Source: UBA1413 sp964552955 | Lineage (GTDB): Bacteria > Bacteroidota > Bacteroidia > Bacteroidales > Prolixibacteraceae | Length of the DNA: 64,000 nt | Direction: 5' to 3' | Assembly (NCBI GenBank): GCA_964552955.1 | Contig: CAZKIU010000002.1 | Location: 1 to 64,000, forward strand | In this document: piece after piece, positions 43,669 to 51,208 of the stretch | Layout: each line of letters starts with the position of its first letter | Position numbering within the stretch: the first letter of the stretch is position 1 | Notes under the pieces: model-generated | Told to the model about the DNA's origin: nothing | What the model saw: the letters and a program-made list of their open reading frames with translations, nothing else | Databases searched by the model: none | Position numbers and translations under genes: made by a program

Positions 43669-44697
43669 TCAATTCCAGTCCAGGATGATTTTCCCGCAGT
43701 TGCCTGCTTCCATGATATCAAAGGCTTCCTGGAAGCGGTCGGCCGGAAACCTGTGGGTGATGACGCCTGACAGGTCCAGTCCCGAGAGAAGCATCATTTC
43801 CATCTGGTACCAGGTCTCATACATCTCCCTGCCATAGATGCCTTTTAAGGTTAATCCCTTGAAAATCAGTTTTCCCCAATTGATGGTGGTGGAGGAGGGC
43901 AGCAGGCCCAGGAGGCTGATTTTTCCGCCATTGTACATGTTGTTGACCATATCGTTAAAGGCGGCGGGGGATCCTGAGCATTCGAGGCCCACGTCGAAGC
44001 CTCCCACCATATGGAGGGTTGCCATTTTTTCGCGGAGGTTTTCCCTGGTAGGGTCGATGACCAGGGTAGCTCCCATTTTCATCGCCAGTTCGCGACGGAA
44101 GGGGCTCAGGTCGGTCCCCACGACGTTACGGGCACCCGCAAATTTGCAGATCGCGGCAGCCATAGCTCCGATAGGGCCTCCAATGCCGGTAATCAGCACA
44201 TCTTCTCCCAGCAGGGGGAAGGAGAGGGCCGTATGGGTGGCATTGCCCATGGGATCCATGATAGCCAGGATTTCATCGGGAATGCGTTCATTGATATGAA
44301 GCACGTTTTTGGCCGGTACCGCCAGATATTCAGCAAAACCCCCATCGCGGCTGACCCCTATTCCGATGGTGTTTTCACAGATATGCTGACGGCCCCGGCG
44401 GCAATTCCGGCAATATCCACAGGAAATGTGGCCTTCCACTGTCACCCGGTCCCCACACTTCACATTCTCTACCTCACTGCCGGTCTCTACCACATACCCC
44501 ATGTATTCATGTCCGATGATCACCGGCGTTTTGATCGCCGATTGTGCCCACTCATCCCACTTGTATATGTGCAGGTCGGTCCCGCATATGGCCGCCTTGC
44601 TCACTTTGATCAGAACATCGTTGGGACCTGGTACAGGTACAGCTACCTCCTCCATCCAAATGCCCCTTTCCGGCTTACTTTTTACTAATGCTTTCAC
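43669..44697 (-). CDS. tdh: L-threonine 3-dehydrogenase
   Basis: Zinc-dependent medium-chain dehydrogenase oxidising L-threonine with NAD+ to 2-amino-3-ketobutyrate. The family match is strong along its length. The catalytic zinc Cys is in AICGTDLHIYKWDEWAQ at about residues 37-53. The structural zinc cluster is CGYCRNCRRGRQHIC at about 96-110. GHEYMGYVVETGSEVE, the Rossmann loop GIGGPIGAMAAAICKFAG, and IYGREMYETWYQM are also in place. The partner kbl (2-amino-3-ketobutyrate CoA ligase) is not adjacent, unlike in enteric bacteria. First of a tdh-rsgA pair. Confidence 0.9.
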   Translation of the reverse strand: MKALVKSKPERGIWMEEVAVPVPGPNDVLIKVSKAAICGTDLHIYKWDEWAQSAIKTPVIIGHEYMGYVVETGSEVENVKCGDRVTVEGHISCGYCRNCRRGRQHICENTIGIGVSRDGGFAEYLAVPAKNVLHINERIPDEILAIMDPMGNATHTALSFPLLGEDVLITGIGGPIGAMAAAICKFAGARNVVGTDLSPFRRELAMKMGATLVIDPTRENLREKMATLHMVGGFDVGLECSGSPAAFNDMVNNMYNGGKISLLGLLPSSTTINWGKLIFKGLTLKGIYGREMYETWYQMEMMLLSGLDLSGVITHRFPADRFQEAFDIMEAGNCGKIILDWN

Positions 44698-45059
44698 TGC
44701 TCTATGTGTTAGTTAATGACTTATTTTTCATTTGTATACGGCAATAAAGCCGACTGAAGCACTTCATGCCATGGGTTCCGCGTTACGCTGCCGAACGCCG
44801 TGTCGAATGGTGCAAATATCTATCTCCTCATACCCCATCTCAGTCGGGTGGCACGGTTCATTTAACTTGATTTTTTCCGGGTGAAAGGTAAGATTTTAGG
44901 ATGAAAAAAAAGGATAAAAAATCATGGTTCAGGGTTACGCCTTATTAAGTTATAATTATCTGAGGAGGTCATTACTATAGGATTCATGGGTTCAATTCTA
45001 TGGGAATCCGGAGGTCATTACTATAGGATTCCGGGGTCATTACTATTGGAAAACGGGGG
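44698..45059. other. Intergenic region tdh / LolC-E-like gene
   Basis: A 362-bp gap. The left two thirds has A/T-rich sequence with no open frame, strong promoter or hairpin recognised. The right third holds three copies of a short direct repeat (44964-45050) right after the end of the permease gene. Confidence 0.6.
44964..45050. repeat. Triple 22-bp direct repeat after the permease gene
   Basis: Copies 1 (44964-44985) and 2 (45010-45031) are identical over 22 bp. Copy 3 (45033-45050) keeps GGTCATTACTAT. A GGATTC/GAATCC inverted pair lies between copies 1 and 2. Non-coding; the array ends 9 bp past the stop of the permease gene. Confidence 0.8.
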
Positions 45060-46304
45060 TTATCCCTCCTGGTTTCGGGGGTTGGCATGGAGGTGGAGAT
45101 CGGTGTGGCCGATTGACCTGATAGGATACCAGGCGGCCAGAAATCCAATGGTCAGCACGACCCCTGCGATCAGCAACAGGTCGGGGATCTGGATGTTGAC
45201 AGGATAGGCAGAAATGACAAAGGAGCCTTCTCCTGGAAGGGAGACCAGGCCGAAGTGGATCTGAGCCAGGCAGACCAACCAGCCCAGGAGAAGACCGGCG
45301 GTAGTTCCTGCCAGAGAGATCAGCCATCCTTCCAGGAGGAAGATCTTCCTGATCAATTGATGGGAGGCGCCCATGCTTTGCAGGATCATGATATCTTCTT
45401 TTTTGTCGATGATCAGCATGGTCAGGCTGCCCAGGATGTTGAAGGAGGCGATGACAAGGATGAAAGCCAGGATCAGGTAAGTGGCCCATTTTTCCATTTT
45501 CATGGTTTTATAGAGGGAGTCGTGTTGCTGGTATTTTGTTTTGACCAGGTAGTCGTTTCCGGTTTTCTCCAGAATGGCTTTTCTGACTTCTCCGACCTGG
45601 TATCCGGGGTTGATTTTCACTTCCAGGGCGCTCACTTTACCTTCGGCTTCCAAAAGTTGGCGGGCAAAGGCGATGGGTACAAAGACCGTGGTGGCATCTA
45701 CCTCCTCCAGAAGGGCAAAAACTCCTGAGGGATAGCAGCTTCCGTATTTGAGGGCTTTCTCGGGGGAGAAGGAGGCTGTAAGTCCTCTTGCCGGAACAAA
45801 GAAGCCAAGGGGCGTAGTAAAACCCAGGCTGATGCCCAGATACGAGGCTACCCCCTGTCCGGGCACTACGAAACACTCCCCGCTGTTTGTAGGCAGGAAC
45901 TGCCCGTCGATGATCAAGCTGTCGATGCCGGTGATCTCTCTGAACTGCTCATCCACTCCTTTCATGGTGGCGATGAACTGTCGCTCTTCGTAGGTCAGGA
46001 GGGCATTGCCTTCCAGGACTCCGGACCAGGCGGCGACTCCGGGTAGTTCGGCCAGTATTTGGGTGGTGAGAGGGCCTGGATCGAAGAATTTCCCCTCGCT
46101 GGGGGTAATCTTCAGATCGGGATCCAATTGGCTGAAATAGGATTTAATGAGGCCGTCAAAGCCGTTGAATACCGACAGCACCACCACCAGTGCGAAGGTA
46201 CCAATGCAAATGCCTGTGGCAGCAATTCCCGAGATGAGGTTGATGACATGTTGCTTTCTGCGGGAGAAAAGGTATCGCCTGGCTATGAAGAGGGGAAGGT
46301 TCAT
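45060..46304 (-). CDS. LolC/E-type FtsX-like ABC permease
   Basis: Inner-membrane permease of 414 residues in the LolC/LolE lipoprotein-releasing or MacB-like group. One helix lies near the N-terminus at about 22-45 (ISGIAATGICIGTFALVVVLSVFNGF), then a large periplasmic domain at about 46-265 and three C-terminal helices at about 275-300, 320-350 and 375-400. The FtsX-like domain is recognisable in YLILAFILVIASFNILGSLTMLIIDKKEDI in segments. Family start LFIARRYLFSRRKQHVIN. No ATPase (LolD) gene is adjacent, so the partner is elsewhere. Overlaps rbfA by 4 nt, as in many Bacteroidota. Confidence 0.87.
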   Translation of the reverse strand: MNLPLFIARRYLFSRRKQHVINLISGIAATGICIGTFALVVVLSVFNGFDGLIKSYFSQLDPDLKITPSEGKFFDPGPLTTQILAELPGVAAWSGVLEGNALLTYEERQFIATMKGVDEQFREITGIDSLIIDGQFLPTNSGECFVVPGQGVASYLGISLGFTTPLGFFVPARGLTASFSPEKALKYGSCYPSGVFALLEEVDATTVFVPIAFARQLLEAEGKVSALEVKINPGYQVGEVRKAILEKTGNDYLVKTKYQQHDSLYKTMKMEKWATYLILAFILVIASFNILGSLTMLIIDKKEDIMILQSMGASHQLIRKIFLLEGWLISLAGTTAGLLLGWLVCLAQIHFGLVSLPGEGSFVISAYPVNIQIPDLLLIAGVVLTIGFLAAWYPIRSIGHTDLHLHANPRNQEG

Positions 46305-46645
46305 TGGTTCAGCAGGCGGTCGATATTCTCGAGGTAGGTAAGGCTGTCATCGATGAAAAACTCGAGCTCGGGGATGATGCGCAGTTGTTTGGCCACCTTG
46401 TTGCCAATCAGTCCGCGGATGGTTTTGGTCATATGCCGTACCTGTTTGAGTGTTTCCTCCCCTTTATCGGGAGGGTAAATACTGAGGTAGCAGCGGGCCA
46501 GCGAGAGATCACTGGTAATGCGAACGACGGTGACGCTGATCAGCAGTCCCTGGAATTCACCCCTGAGTTCTTTCAGGAAGAGTTCGGCCATCTCTTTCTG
46601 GAGGAGCCGGGCTATTTTATTCTGACGGGTTGTAAATTGTTCCAT
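46301..46645 (-). CDS. rbfA: 30S ribosome-binding factor A
   Basis: KH-fold protein that binds 16S rRNA helix 1 and helps 30S maturation and cold adaptation. The 114-residue product has the family sequence ARLLQKEMAELFLKELRG (helix 1, residues about 12-29), VTVVRITSDLSLARCYLSIYP (about 38-58) and the C-terminal LRIIPELEFFIDDSLTYLENIDRLL. Ends 4 nt into the permease gene, with which it is translationally coupled. The promoter candidate lies 20 nt upstream. Confidence 0.92.
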   Translation of the reverse strand: MEQFTTRQNKIARLLQKEMAELFLKELRGEFQGLLISVTVVRITSDLSLARCYLSIYPPDKGEETLKQVRHMTKTIRGLIGNKVAKQLRIIPELEFFIDDSLTYLENIDRLLNQ

Positions 46646-46664
46646 AAGGGAGAATTAAGCCTTC

Positions 46665-46672
46665 CAAAAGTA
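46665..46672 (-). promoter_or_regulatory. Candidate -7 element of rbfA
   Basis: TACTTTTG on the minus strand matches TAnnTTTG, 20 nt before the rbfA ATG. No TTG at -33 was identified. Confidence 0.4.
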
Positions 46673-46773
46673 CGCTTTTTTTCCTTAACAGTTCCCTGAA
46701 AGTAAAAGGGAGCCATGGTGCCGGTTTCTTTTAAAATGTGTATTTTTCGGAATTGATACAGAAAAGGAGATCC

Positions 46774-47283
46774 ATGCGTACCGTCAAAATCGAAGAGAGG
46801 GAGAAGATAGACCGGATCATCAGGTCGTGCAAGAGCTGTTATGTGGCCATGAGTGATCAGGATCAGCCTTATGTGTTGCCCATGAATTTCGCATTGGATG
46901 GGGATACGGTGATTCTTCACTCGGCGCAGTCAGGCCGCATGTGGGAAACGCTCAAGCGGAATCCGAGGGTATGTATTAACTGGACGTCAGGGGAAGAGCT
47001 GGCCTGGCAGGATGTCGGGGTAGGGTGCAGTTACCGTGTGGTATCGAGTTCTGTTCTGGCCGAAGGGGAGGCAGTAATCGTAGAAGCGTATGACCAGAAG
47101 GTGGAATGCATGGAGCGGCTGATGGCACAGTACAGCGATCGTACCTTCAGGTTCAGTGAGCCCTCTATCCTCAATGTAGGAGTCATCAGGGTCAGGGTGC
47201 ATCATTTTTCGGCCCGAAAGTTCGGGGCCAAGGCGGTTACTCCCTGGAGTAAGCCGGAGGATGATTATAGCACAGGGGTGTAA
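46774..47283 (+). CDS. Pyridoxamine 5'-phosphate oxidase-like (NimA-like) flavoprotein
   Basis: Split-barrel flavin-binding protein of about 169 residues, close to the NimA/NimC nitroimidazole-resistance and PNPOx-like group. The family pattern is KIDRIIRSCKSCYVAMSDQDQPYVLPMNFALDGDTVILHSAQSGRMWETLKRNPRV in segments (residues about 11-65), with Ser/Arg residues around the FMN phosphate. A strong Shine-Dalgarno sequence (AAAGGAG) 5 nt before the ATG at 46774 decides the start over an in-frame GTG 36 nt upstream. The actual substrate is unknown; resistance to nitroimidazoles is possible but not shown. Confidence 0.8.
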   Translation: MRTVKIEEREKIDRIIRSCKSCYVAMSDQDQPYVLPMNFALDGDTVILHSAQSGRMWETLKRNPRVCINWTSGEELAWQDVGVGCSYRVVSSSVLAEGEAVIVEAYDQKVECMERLMAQYSDRTFRFSEPSILNVGVIRVRVHHFSARKFGAKAVTPWSKPEDDYSTGV

Positions 47284-47312
47284 GCTCCTGGTAATAAACA
47301 AAAGGGAGTATC

Positions 47313-48344
47313 ATGATATTCGTCACCGGTGGCACCGGGCTGGTAGGCAGCCACCTCTTGTTGTCGCTGGTCCTGAAATATGGCAGGATCAGGGCACTCA
47401 AACGCAGCAACAGTGATATAGGGCAGGTAAGAAAGCTCTTTTTGCGTCACCATGAAGATGGCGGGTCACTTTTTGACCTGGTGGAGTGGTGCGACGGTGA
47501 TATTCTGGATCTCTATTCCCTTGAAGAATTGCTGGCAGGGGTGGAAACGATCTACCATTGTGCGGCCATTGTTTCGTTTGATGGCCGGGAACGGGCCGCA
47601 ATGATACACAACAATGTGGAAGGAACGGCCAACCTGGTCAATGCCGCACTCCATTGCGGGGTGAAACGGATGTGCCATGTGAGTTCCAATTCGGCTTTGG
47701 GGAGCAGCAGAAACGGCACTCCGGTCACGGAGGAGACCAGTTGGATTCCGGCACAGAGGAATACCGGCTATTCGGAGAGTAAGTTTTTCTCAGAAGCTGA
47801 GATATGGCGGGGTGCTGAGGAAGGATTAGAGGTGGTGGTGGTACAGCCATCCATCATCGTAGGTCCCGGAAAGTGGGCCAGCGGGAGTTCTTCTTTTTTT
47901 CCGTTGATCTACAGGGGGTTGAAGTTTTACCCCGGAGGGATCACCGGCTTTGTGGATGTACGTGATGTGGTGGATGCCCTGCTTCTGCTTACCGGGGAAG
48001 CGCATTTTGCGCAAGCCCGGGGGCATAAATACCTGCTTTCTGCCGAAAACCTCTCCTACCGTGATTTCTTCAGGGAGATTGCCGGAGCCTTGGGGCGGCC
48101 GGAGCCCCGTTATAAAGCTTCGAAACTGATGCTGGAGGTGGCCTGGCGCGGAGCTGCCCTTTGGTCTTTAATAACCGGGAAAAGGGCCGTCATGACCCGT
48201 GAAACCGCCGCCAGTGCACGCTCCGAAAACTACTTTGACGGTTCAGCCATCACCCGCGCCTTTGGATGGGAGTACCGGCCTGTAAAAGAGGCCATTCGTT
48301 ATACGGCATCCTGTTACCTCGATGAGCTGAACCCTGGCCCCTGA
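47313..48344 (+). CDS. NAD-dependent epimerase/dehydratase-family protein
   Basis: Extended short-chain dehydrogenase of 343 residues. The NAD(P)-binding motif is FVTGGTGLVGSHLL at residues 3-16. The catalytic pair is in TGYSESKFFSE at about 150 (Tyr and Lys of YxxxK) with an upstream Ser in HVSSNSALG at about 122. The substrate domain includes PSIIVGPGKW and GFVDVRDVVDALLLL. Similar proteins reduce dihydroflavonol or act on sugar nucleotides or 3-beta-hydroxysteroids, so the substrate stays open. Follows the flavoprotein gene by 29 nt and may form an operon with it. Confidence 0.84.
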   Translation: MIFVTGGTGLVGSHLLLSLVLKYGRIRALKRSNSDIGQVRKLFLRHHEDGGSLFDLVEWCDGDILDLYSLEELLAGVETIYHCAAIVSFDGRERAAMIHNNVEGTANLVNAALHCGVKRMCHVSSNSALGSSRNGTPVTEETSWIPAQRNTGYSESKFFSEAEIWRGAEEGLEVVVVQPSIIVGPGKWASGSSSFFPLIYRGLKFYPGGITGFVDVRDVVDALLLLTGEAHFAQARGHKYLLSAENLSYRDFFREIAGALGRPEPRYKASKLMLEVAWRGAALWSLITGKRAVMTRETAASARSENYFDGSAITRAFGWEYRPVKEAIRYTASCYLDELNPGP

Positions 48345-48458
48345 ATCCATCCTCCACCGTCAGCTCAGGGGACCCTCACTCCACACCCCCCGATGGCACA
48401 TCAGGAGTGACCACAACCCGATGGCCGGCATGACCGGTGATGCTCCGGAATGGTTCCT

Positions 48459-49568
48459 TCAGGTATGGAATACCAGTAAGGGTATTGAGGTGTGGAACAA
48501 CATTTTACGGGCAATACCCGGATTGAACATCCGGGCCAGCATGTTTCTTTTGCGGGTGGTCAGTGCGATCACGTCGATTTGCTCCTGGGTGATGAACTGC
48601 TGCAGTTCCTCCAGGATATCTTCACCGATGATGAGCTGACAGTCGAAATGCTTGCTGGGATATTTACCCAACAGAATATCCTTCATTCCCTGCAGTTTGG
48701 CCATATCCCATATCGGTTCTTCACTCCGGCCTACATGGACACAGTGGATCTCGGCATGATAAGGTTCAATGATCCGCATCAGTTTTTCGATGGCCACAAA
48801 GTCCTTTTCGTCGAAGTTGGTGGCATACAGTATTTTATGAAAACGGGTAGCGATATCTTCCGGGGTTTCCTCCGGAATAGCCAGCACAGGCACCCTGGCA
48901 TCGGTGATGATCTCAGCCGTCACACTGCCCAGGATATCCTGGTCACTGCCTGCCTTCCCCTGGCTTCCCATCACTATAACCATCACCTGGTGTTTCTGGG
49001 AATAAGAAAGAATATCATCGCGGGGATCCCCGGCTTTGATGATGAATTCCGTTTCCACCAGGTTCCATACCTCTCTGGAAAAATGGTGTACCAAACCCTT
49101 GAGGAAGGTTTCCATGTGTTCCCGAGCATTTTTTTCGGCATTCTCGAGGTGAACCACCAGTCCGGTATCAAAAGCATAAATATCGCTGAAGGGGACCGAA
49201 TAGACGATGGGGTTGGGGTAAGCGTGGAACAGCACCATTTTGGCTTTCAGGGAGCGGGCAATACCAAAGGCCACCCGGGCAGCTTTCATGGAATAATCAG
49301 AGAAGTCAACGGGGACCAGGATCTGCCGCTCGCTCTCCTGCAGCGGAGGATGCTGTGTGGTGGTCTTACCCAGGAACTCTTCCAGAATAGGGAAGGCTTT
49401 TTCCAGTTCCTCCTCCCTGATCTGTACCCTGACAGCTAAGGAGGAGGTACCCTCGGGAAGGTTAAGGTCAACCAGGACAGCGTCAATTTCCTCCTTATCG
49501 AGGAGGGTTTTCAGGATTTGAGCTTTAGCGAAGGGAAGGGTGGCAATGGTCAGCAGTTTCTGTTTCAT
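48459..49568 (-). CDS. Tandem universal stress protein with N-terminal DUF2007-like domain
   Basis: Cytoplasmic stress protein of 369 residues. Residues 1-70 look like a small DUF2007-type regulatory domain (KLLTIATLPFAKAQILKTLLDKEEIDAVLVD). The first UspA domain (about 82-232) keeps the ATP-binding signature GSQGKAGSDQDILGS (G-2x-G-9x-G-S), so it probably binds ATP. The second domain (about 244-369) lost that signature (TTRKRNMLARMFNPG). Tandem UspA proteins often have one active and one degenerate half. Monocistronic. Confidence 0.86.
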   Translation of the reverse strand: MKQKLLTIATLPFAKAQILKTLLDKEEIDAVLVDLNLPEGTSSLAVRVQIREEELEKAFPILEEFLGKTTTQHPPLQESERQILVPVDFSDYSMKAARVAFGIARSLKAKMVLFHAYPNPIVYSVPFSDIYAFDTGLVVHLENAEKNAREHMETFLKGLVHHFSREVWNLVETEFIIKAGDPRDDILSYSQKHQVMVIVMGSQGKAGSDQDILGSVTAEIITDARVPVLAIPEETPEDIATRFHKILYATNFDEKDFVAIEKLMRIIEPYHAEIHCVHVGRSEEPIWDMAKLQGMKDILLGKYPSKHFDCQLIIGEDILEELQQFITQEQIDVIALTTRKRNMLARMFNPGIARKMLFHTSIPLLVFHT

Positions 49569-49655
49569 GGCGGTAAGTTTTAAAAAAGCCGGTAATCACG
49601 TATTCGAGAAATGTGGCAAGAGGTTACATCTGTCGGCCTCAAAAAGGGGGTTAAA

Positions 49656-49704
49656 AGAAAAAAAGCCCTGCTGGCAGCAGCTTTTGGGGCAACTCCGGCA
49701 GGGC
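49656..49704 (-). terminator. Rho-independent terminator of metK
   Basis: On the minus strand GCCCTGCCGG (49704-49695) pairs with CCAGCAGGGC (49674-49665) with one mismatch, followed by a run of T. It lies about 30 nt past the metK stop. Confidence 0.75.
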
Positions 49705-49733
49705 CATCAGGGGGGGAATCTTATTCCCGGTTG

Positions 49734-50993
49734 TTATCGGAGGTGGAAAGCCTCTTTGATGGGATCGACATAGTCGAGTTTCTCCCAGGTAAAGAGTTCG
49801 ACTTCCATTGTTTTGGGCTCGTGATAAGGGGGATTGAATTGTTTGATGACTTTAATGGGCGTGCGGCCCATATGGCCATAGCGTGCGGTTTCGGCATAGA
49901 TGGGAAGACGGAGGTGGAGGCGTTCTTCGATCATTCCGGGTCGGAGGTCGAAGAGTTCCGTCACTTTAGCGGCGATTTCGCTGTCGCTCAGGGCCACGTT
50001 TTTGCGTCCATAGGTATAGACATAAAGGCCGACAGGGCGGGCCACGCCGATGGCATAGGCCAGCTGGATGAGAATTTCGTCAGCCACGCCGGCAGCCACC
50101 AGGTTCTTGGCGATATGGCGGGCCGCATAGGCCGCCGACCGGTCTACCTTGGAGGGATCCTTTCCTGAGAAAGCGCCACCTCCATGGGCCCCCTTGCCCC
50201 CGTAGGTGTCTACGATGATCTTCCGCCCCGTGAGGCCCGAATCTCCATGAGGCCCTCCGATCACGAATTTACCTGTGGGATTCACATGGTATTCAATGGA
50301 ACCGGTAAAGAGTGCCTGCATACGCGGAGGAAGCTGCGCTACCACCCTGGGAATCAGGATGTGGATGACATCTTCCCTGATCCTGGCCAGCATCGGCTTG
50401 TCTTTGTCAAATTCATCGTGCTGGGTGGAAACCACGATCGTGTGTACCCTCAGCGGCGTGTGATCGTCGCTGTATTCGATGGTGACCTGTGATTTGGAAT
50501 CGGGCCGGAGGTATGGCATGGGGCTGTTCTTTTCCCTGCGGATGGCGGCCAGTTCAATCAGAATCCGGTGGGAAAGCTCCAGCGGCAGAGGCATATAATC
50601 ATCGGTATCCTTACAGGCATAACCGAACATCATCCCCTGGTCCCCTGCTCCTTGCTCCTCCTTACGGGCCTTCTCCACCCCCCTGTTGATATCCCCACTC
50701 TGCTCATGAATCGCCGTGAAAATCCCACAGGAGTCGCCGTCAAAACGGTATTCCGCCTTGGTGTAACCTATCGATTTGATCACATTCCTGGTCACTTCCT
50801 GAATATCTACGTAGGTGTTCGATTTGACCTCCCCGGCGATCACTACCTGCCCGGTGGTCACCAGGGTCTCAATGGCTACCTTCGACTCGGGATCGTAGGC
50901 CAGAAATTGGTCCAGTAAAGTATCGGAAATCTGATCGGCTATTTTGTCGGGATGACCTTCAGAAACCGATTCGCTTGTGAATAAGTAACTCAT
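49734..50993 (-). CDS. metK: S-adenosylmethionine synthetase
   Basis: Makes S-adenosylmethionine from ATP and methionine. The ATG at 50993 gives the family N-terminus MSYLFTSESVSEGHPDKIADQ; an upstream in-frame ATG at 51029 adds 12 unrelated residues. Motifs: GHPDKIADQISD (residues about 13-24), MFGYACKDTDDYMPLPL (about 125-141), DSGLTGRKIIVDTYGG (about 255-270) and GGGAFSGKDPSKVDRSAAY (about 275-293). At 419 residues it is slightly longer than the enteric enzyme. The 155-nt leader before it can form a SAM-II-like pseudoknot, which would give feedback control by its own product. Confidence 0.97.
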   Translation of the reverse strand: MSYLFTSESVSEGHPDKIADQISDTLLDQFLAYDPESKVAIETLVTTGQVVIAGEVKSNTYVDIQEVTRNVIKSIGYTKAEYRFDGDSCGIFTAIHEQSGDINRGVEKARKEEQGAGDQGMMFGYACKDTDDYMPLPLELSHRILIELAAIRREKNSPMPYLRPDSKSQVTIEYSDDHTPLRVHTIVVSTQHDEFDKDKPMLARIREDVIHILIPRVVAQLPPRMQALFTGSIEYHVNPTGKFVIGGPHGDSGLTGRKIIVDTYGGKGAHGGGAFSGKDPSKVDRSAAYAARHIAKNLVAAGVADEILIQLAYAIGVARPVGLYVYTYGRKNVALSDSEIAAKVTELFDLRPGMIEERLHLRLPIYAETARYGHMGRTPIKVIKQFNPPYHEPKTMEVELFTWEKLDYVDPIKEAFHLR

Positions 50994-51008
50994 AATACAA
51001 CAATTTAA

Positions 51009-51027
51009 GTGCCTTAAATCGAGGCAC
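51009..51027 (-). other. Hairpin just before metK
   Basis: GTGCCT (51027-51022) pairs with AGGCAC (51014-51009) around a 7-nt loop, 15 nt before the ATG. It could affect translation initiation of metK. Confidence 0.55.
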
Positions 51028-51087
51028 AATTCAACAATCCGTAACTCTTACTACAGGTGAAGTGATTAAACAACAGCCTAGCTGCCC

Positions 51088-51137
51088 GATTGTTTTAGCA
51101 TTTTTAAGTGGTTGCAATCAATCACAAATTTTTCCAC
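51088..51137 (-). promoter_or_regulatory. Candidate SAM-II-like riboswitch in the metK leader
   Basis: Minus-strand sequence fits an H-type pseudoknot of about 50 nt. P1: GTGG (51137-51134) with CCAC (51111-51108). P2: GATTG (51123-51119) with CAATC (51092-51088), and GC (51115-51114) with GC (51099-51098), leaving ATT opposite TAAAA between them. An A-rich linker (51107-51100) joins P1 to the 3' strand. SAM-II aptamers are about 52 nt with the same layout and share TTGCAA before the P1 3' arm and GCTAAAA in the 3' strand. P1 is short here. Identification is by eye; the gene downstream is metK. Confidence 0.5.
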
Positions 51138-51147
51138 GTAGCGAGTG

Positions 51148-51155
51148 CAAAGTTA
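51148..51155 (-). promoter_or_regulatory. -7 element of the metK promoter
   Basis: TAACTTTG on the minus strand matches TAnnTTTG exactly. Transcription would start near 51142, just before the pseudoknot, giving the 155-nt leader. No strong -33 TTG was seen. Confidence 0.5.
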
Positions 51156-51173
51156 TAAATCTTTTTATATGTG

Positions 51174-51187
51174 AAAAAGATCTTTTT
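51174..51187. terminator. A/T palindrome, possible end of the ATP synthase operon
   Basis: AAAAAGATCTTTTT is a perfect 14-bp palindrome 22 nt past the atpG stop. As RNA it could only form a short AT-rich hairpin, so a terminator role is uncertain. Confidence 0.3.
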
Positions 51188-51208
51188 GGCTGCAGGAAAG
51201 TGACAGGA

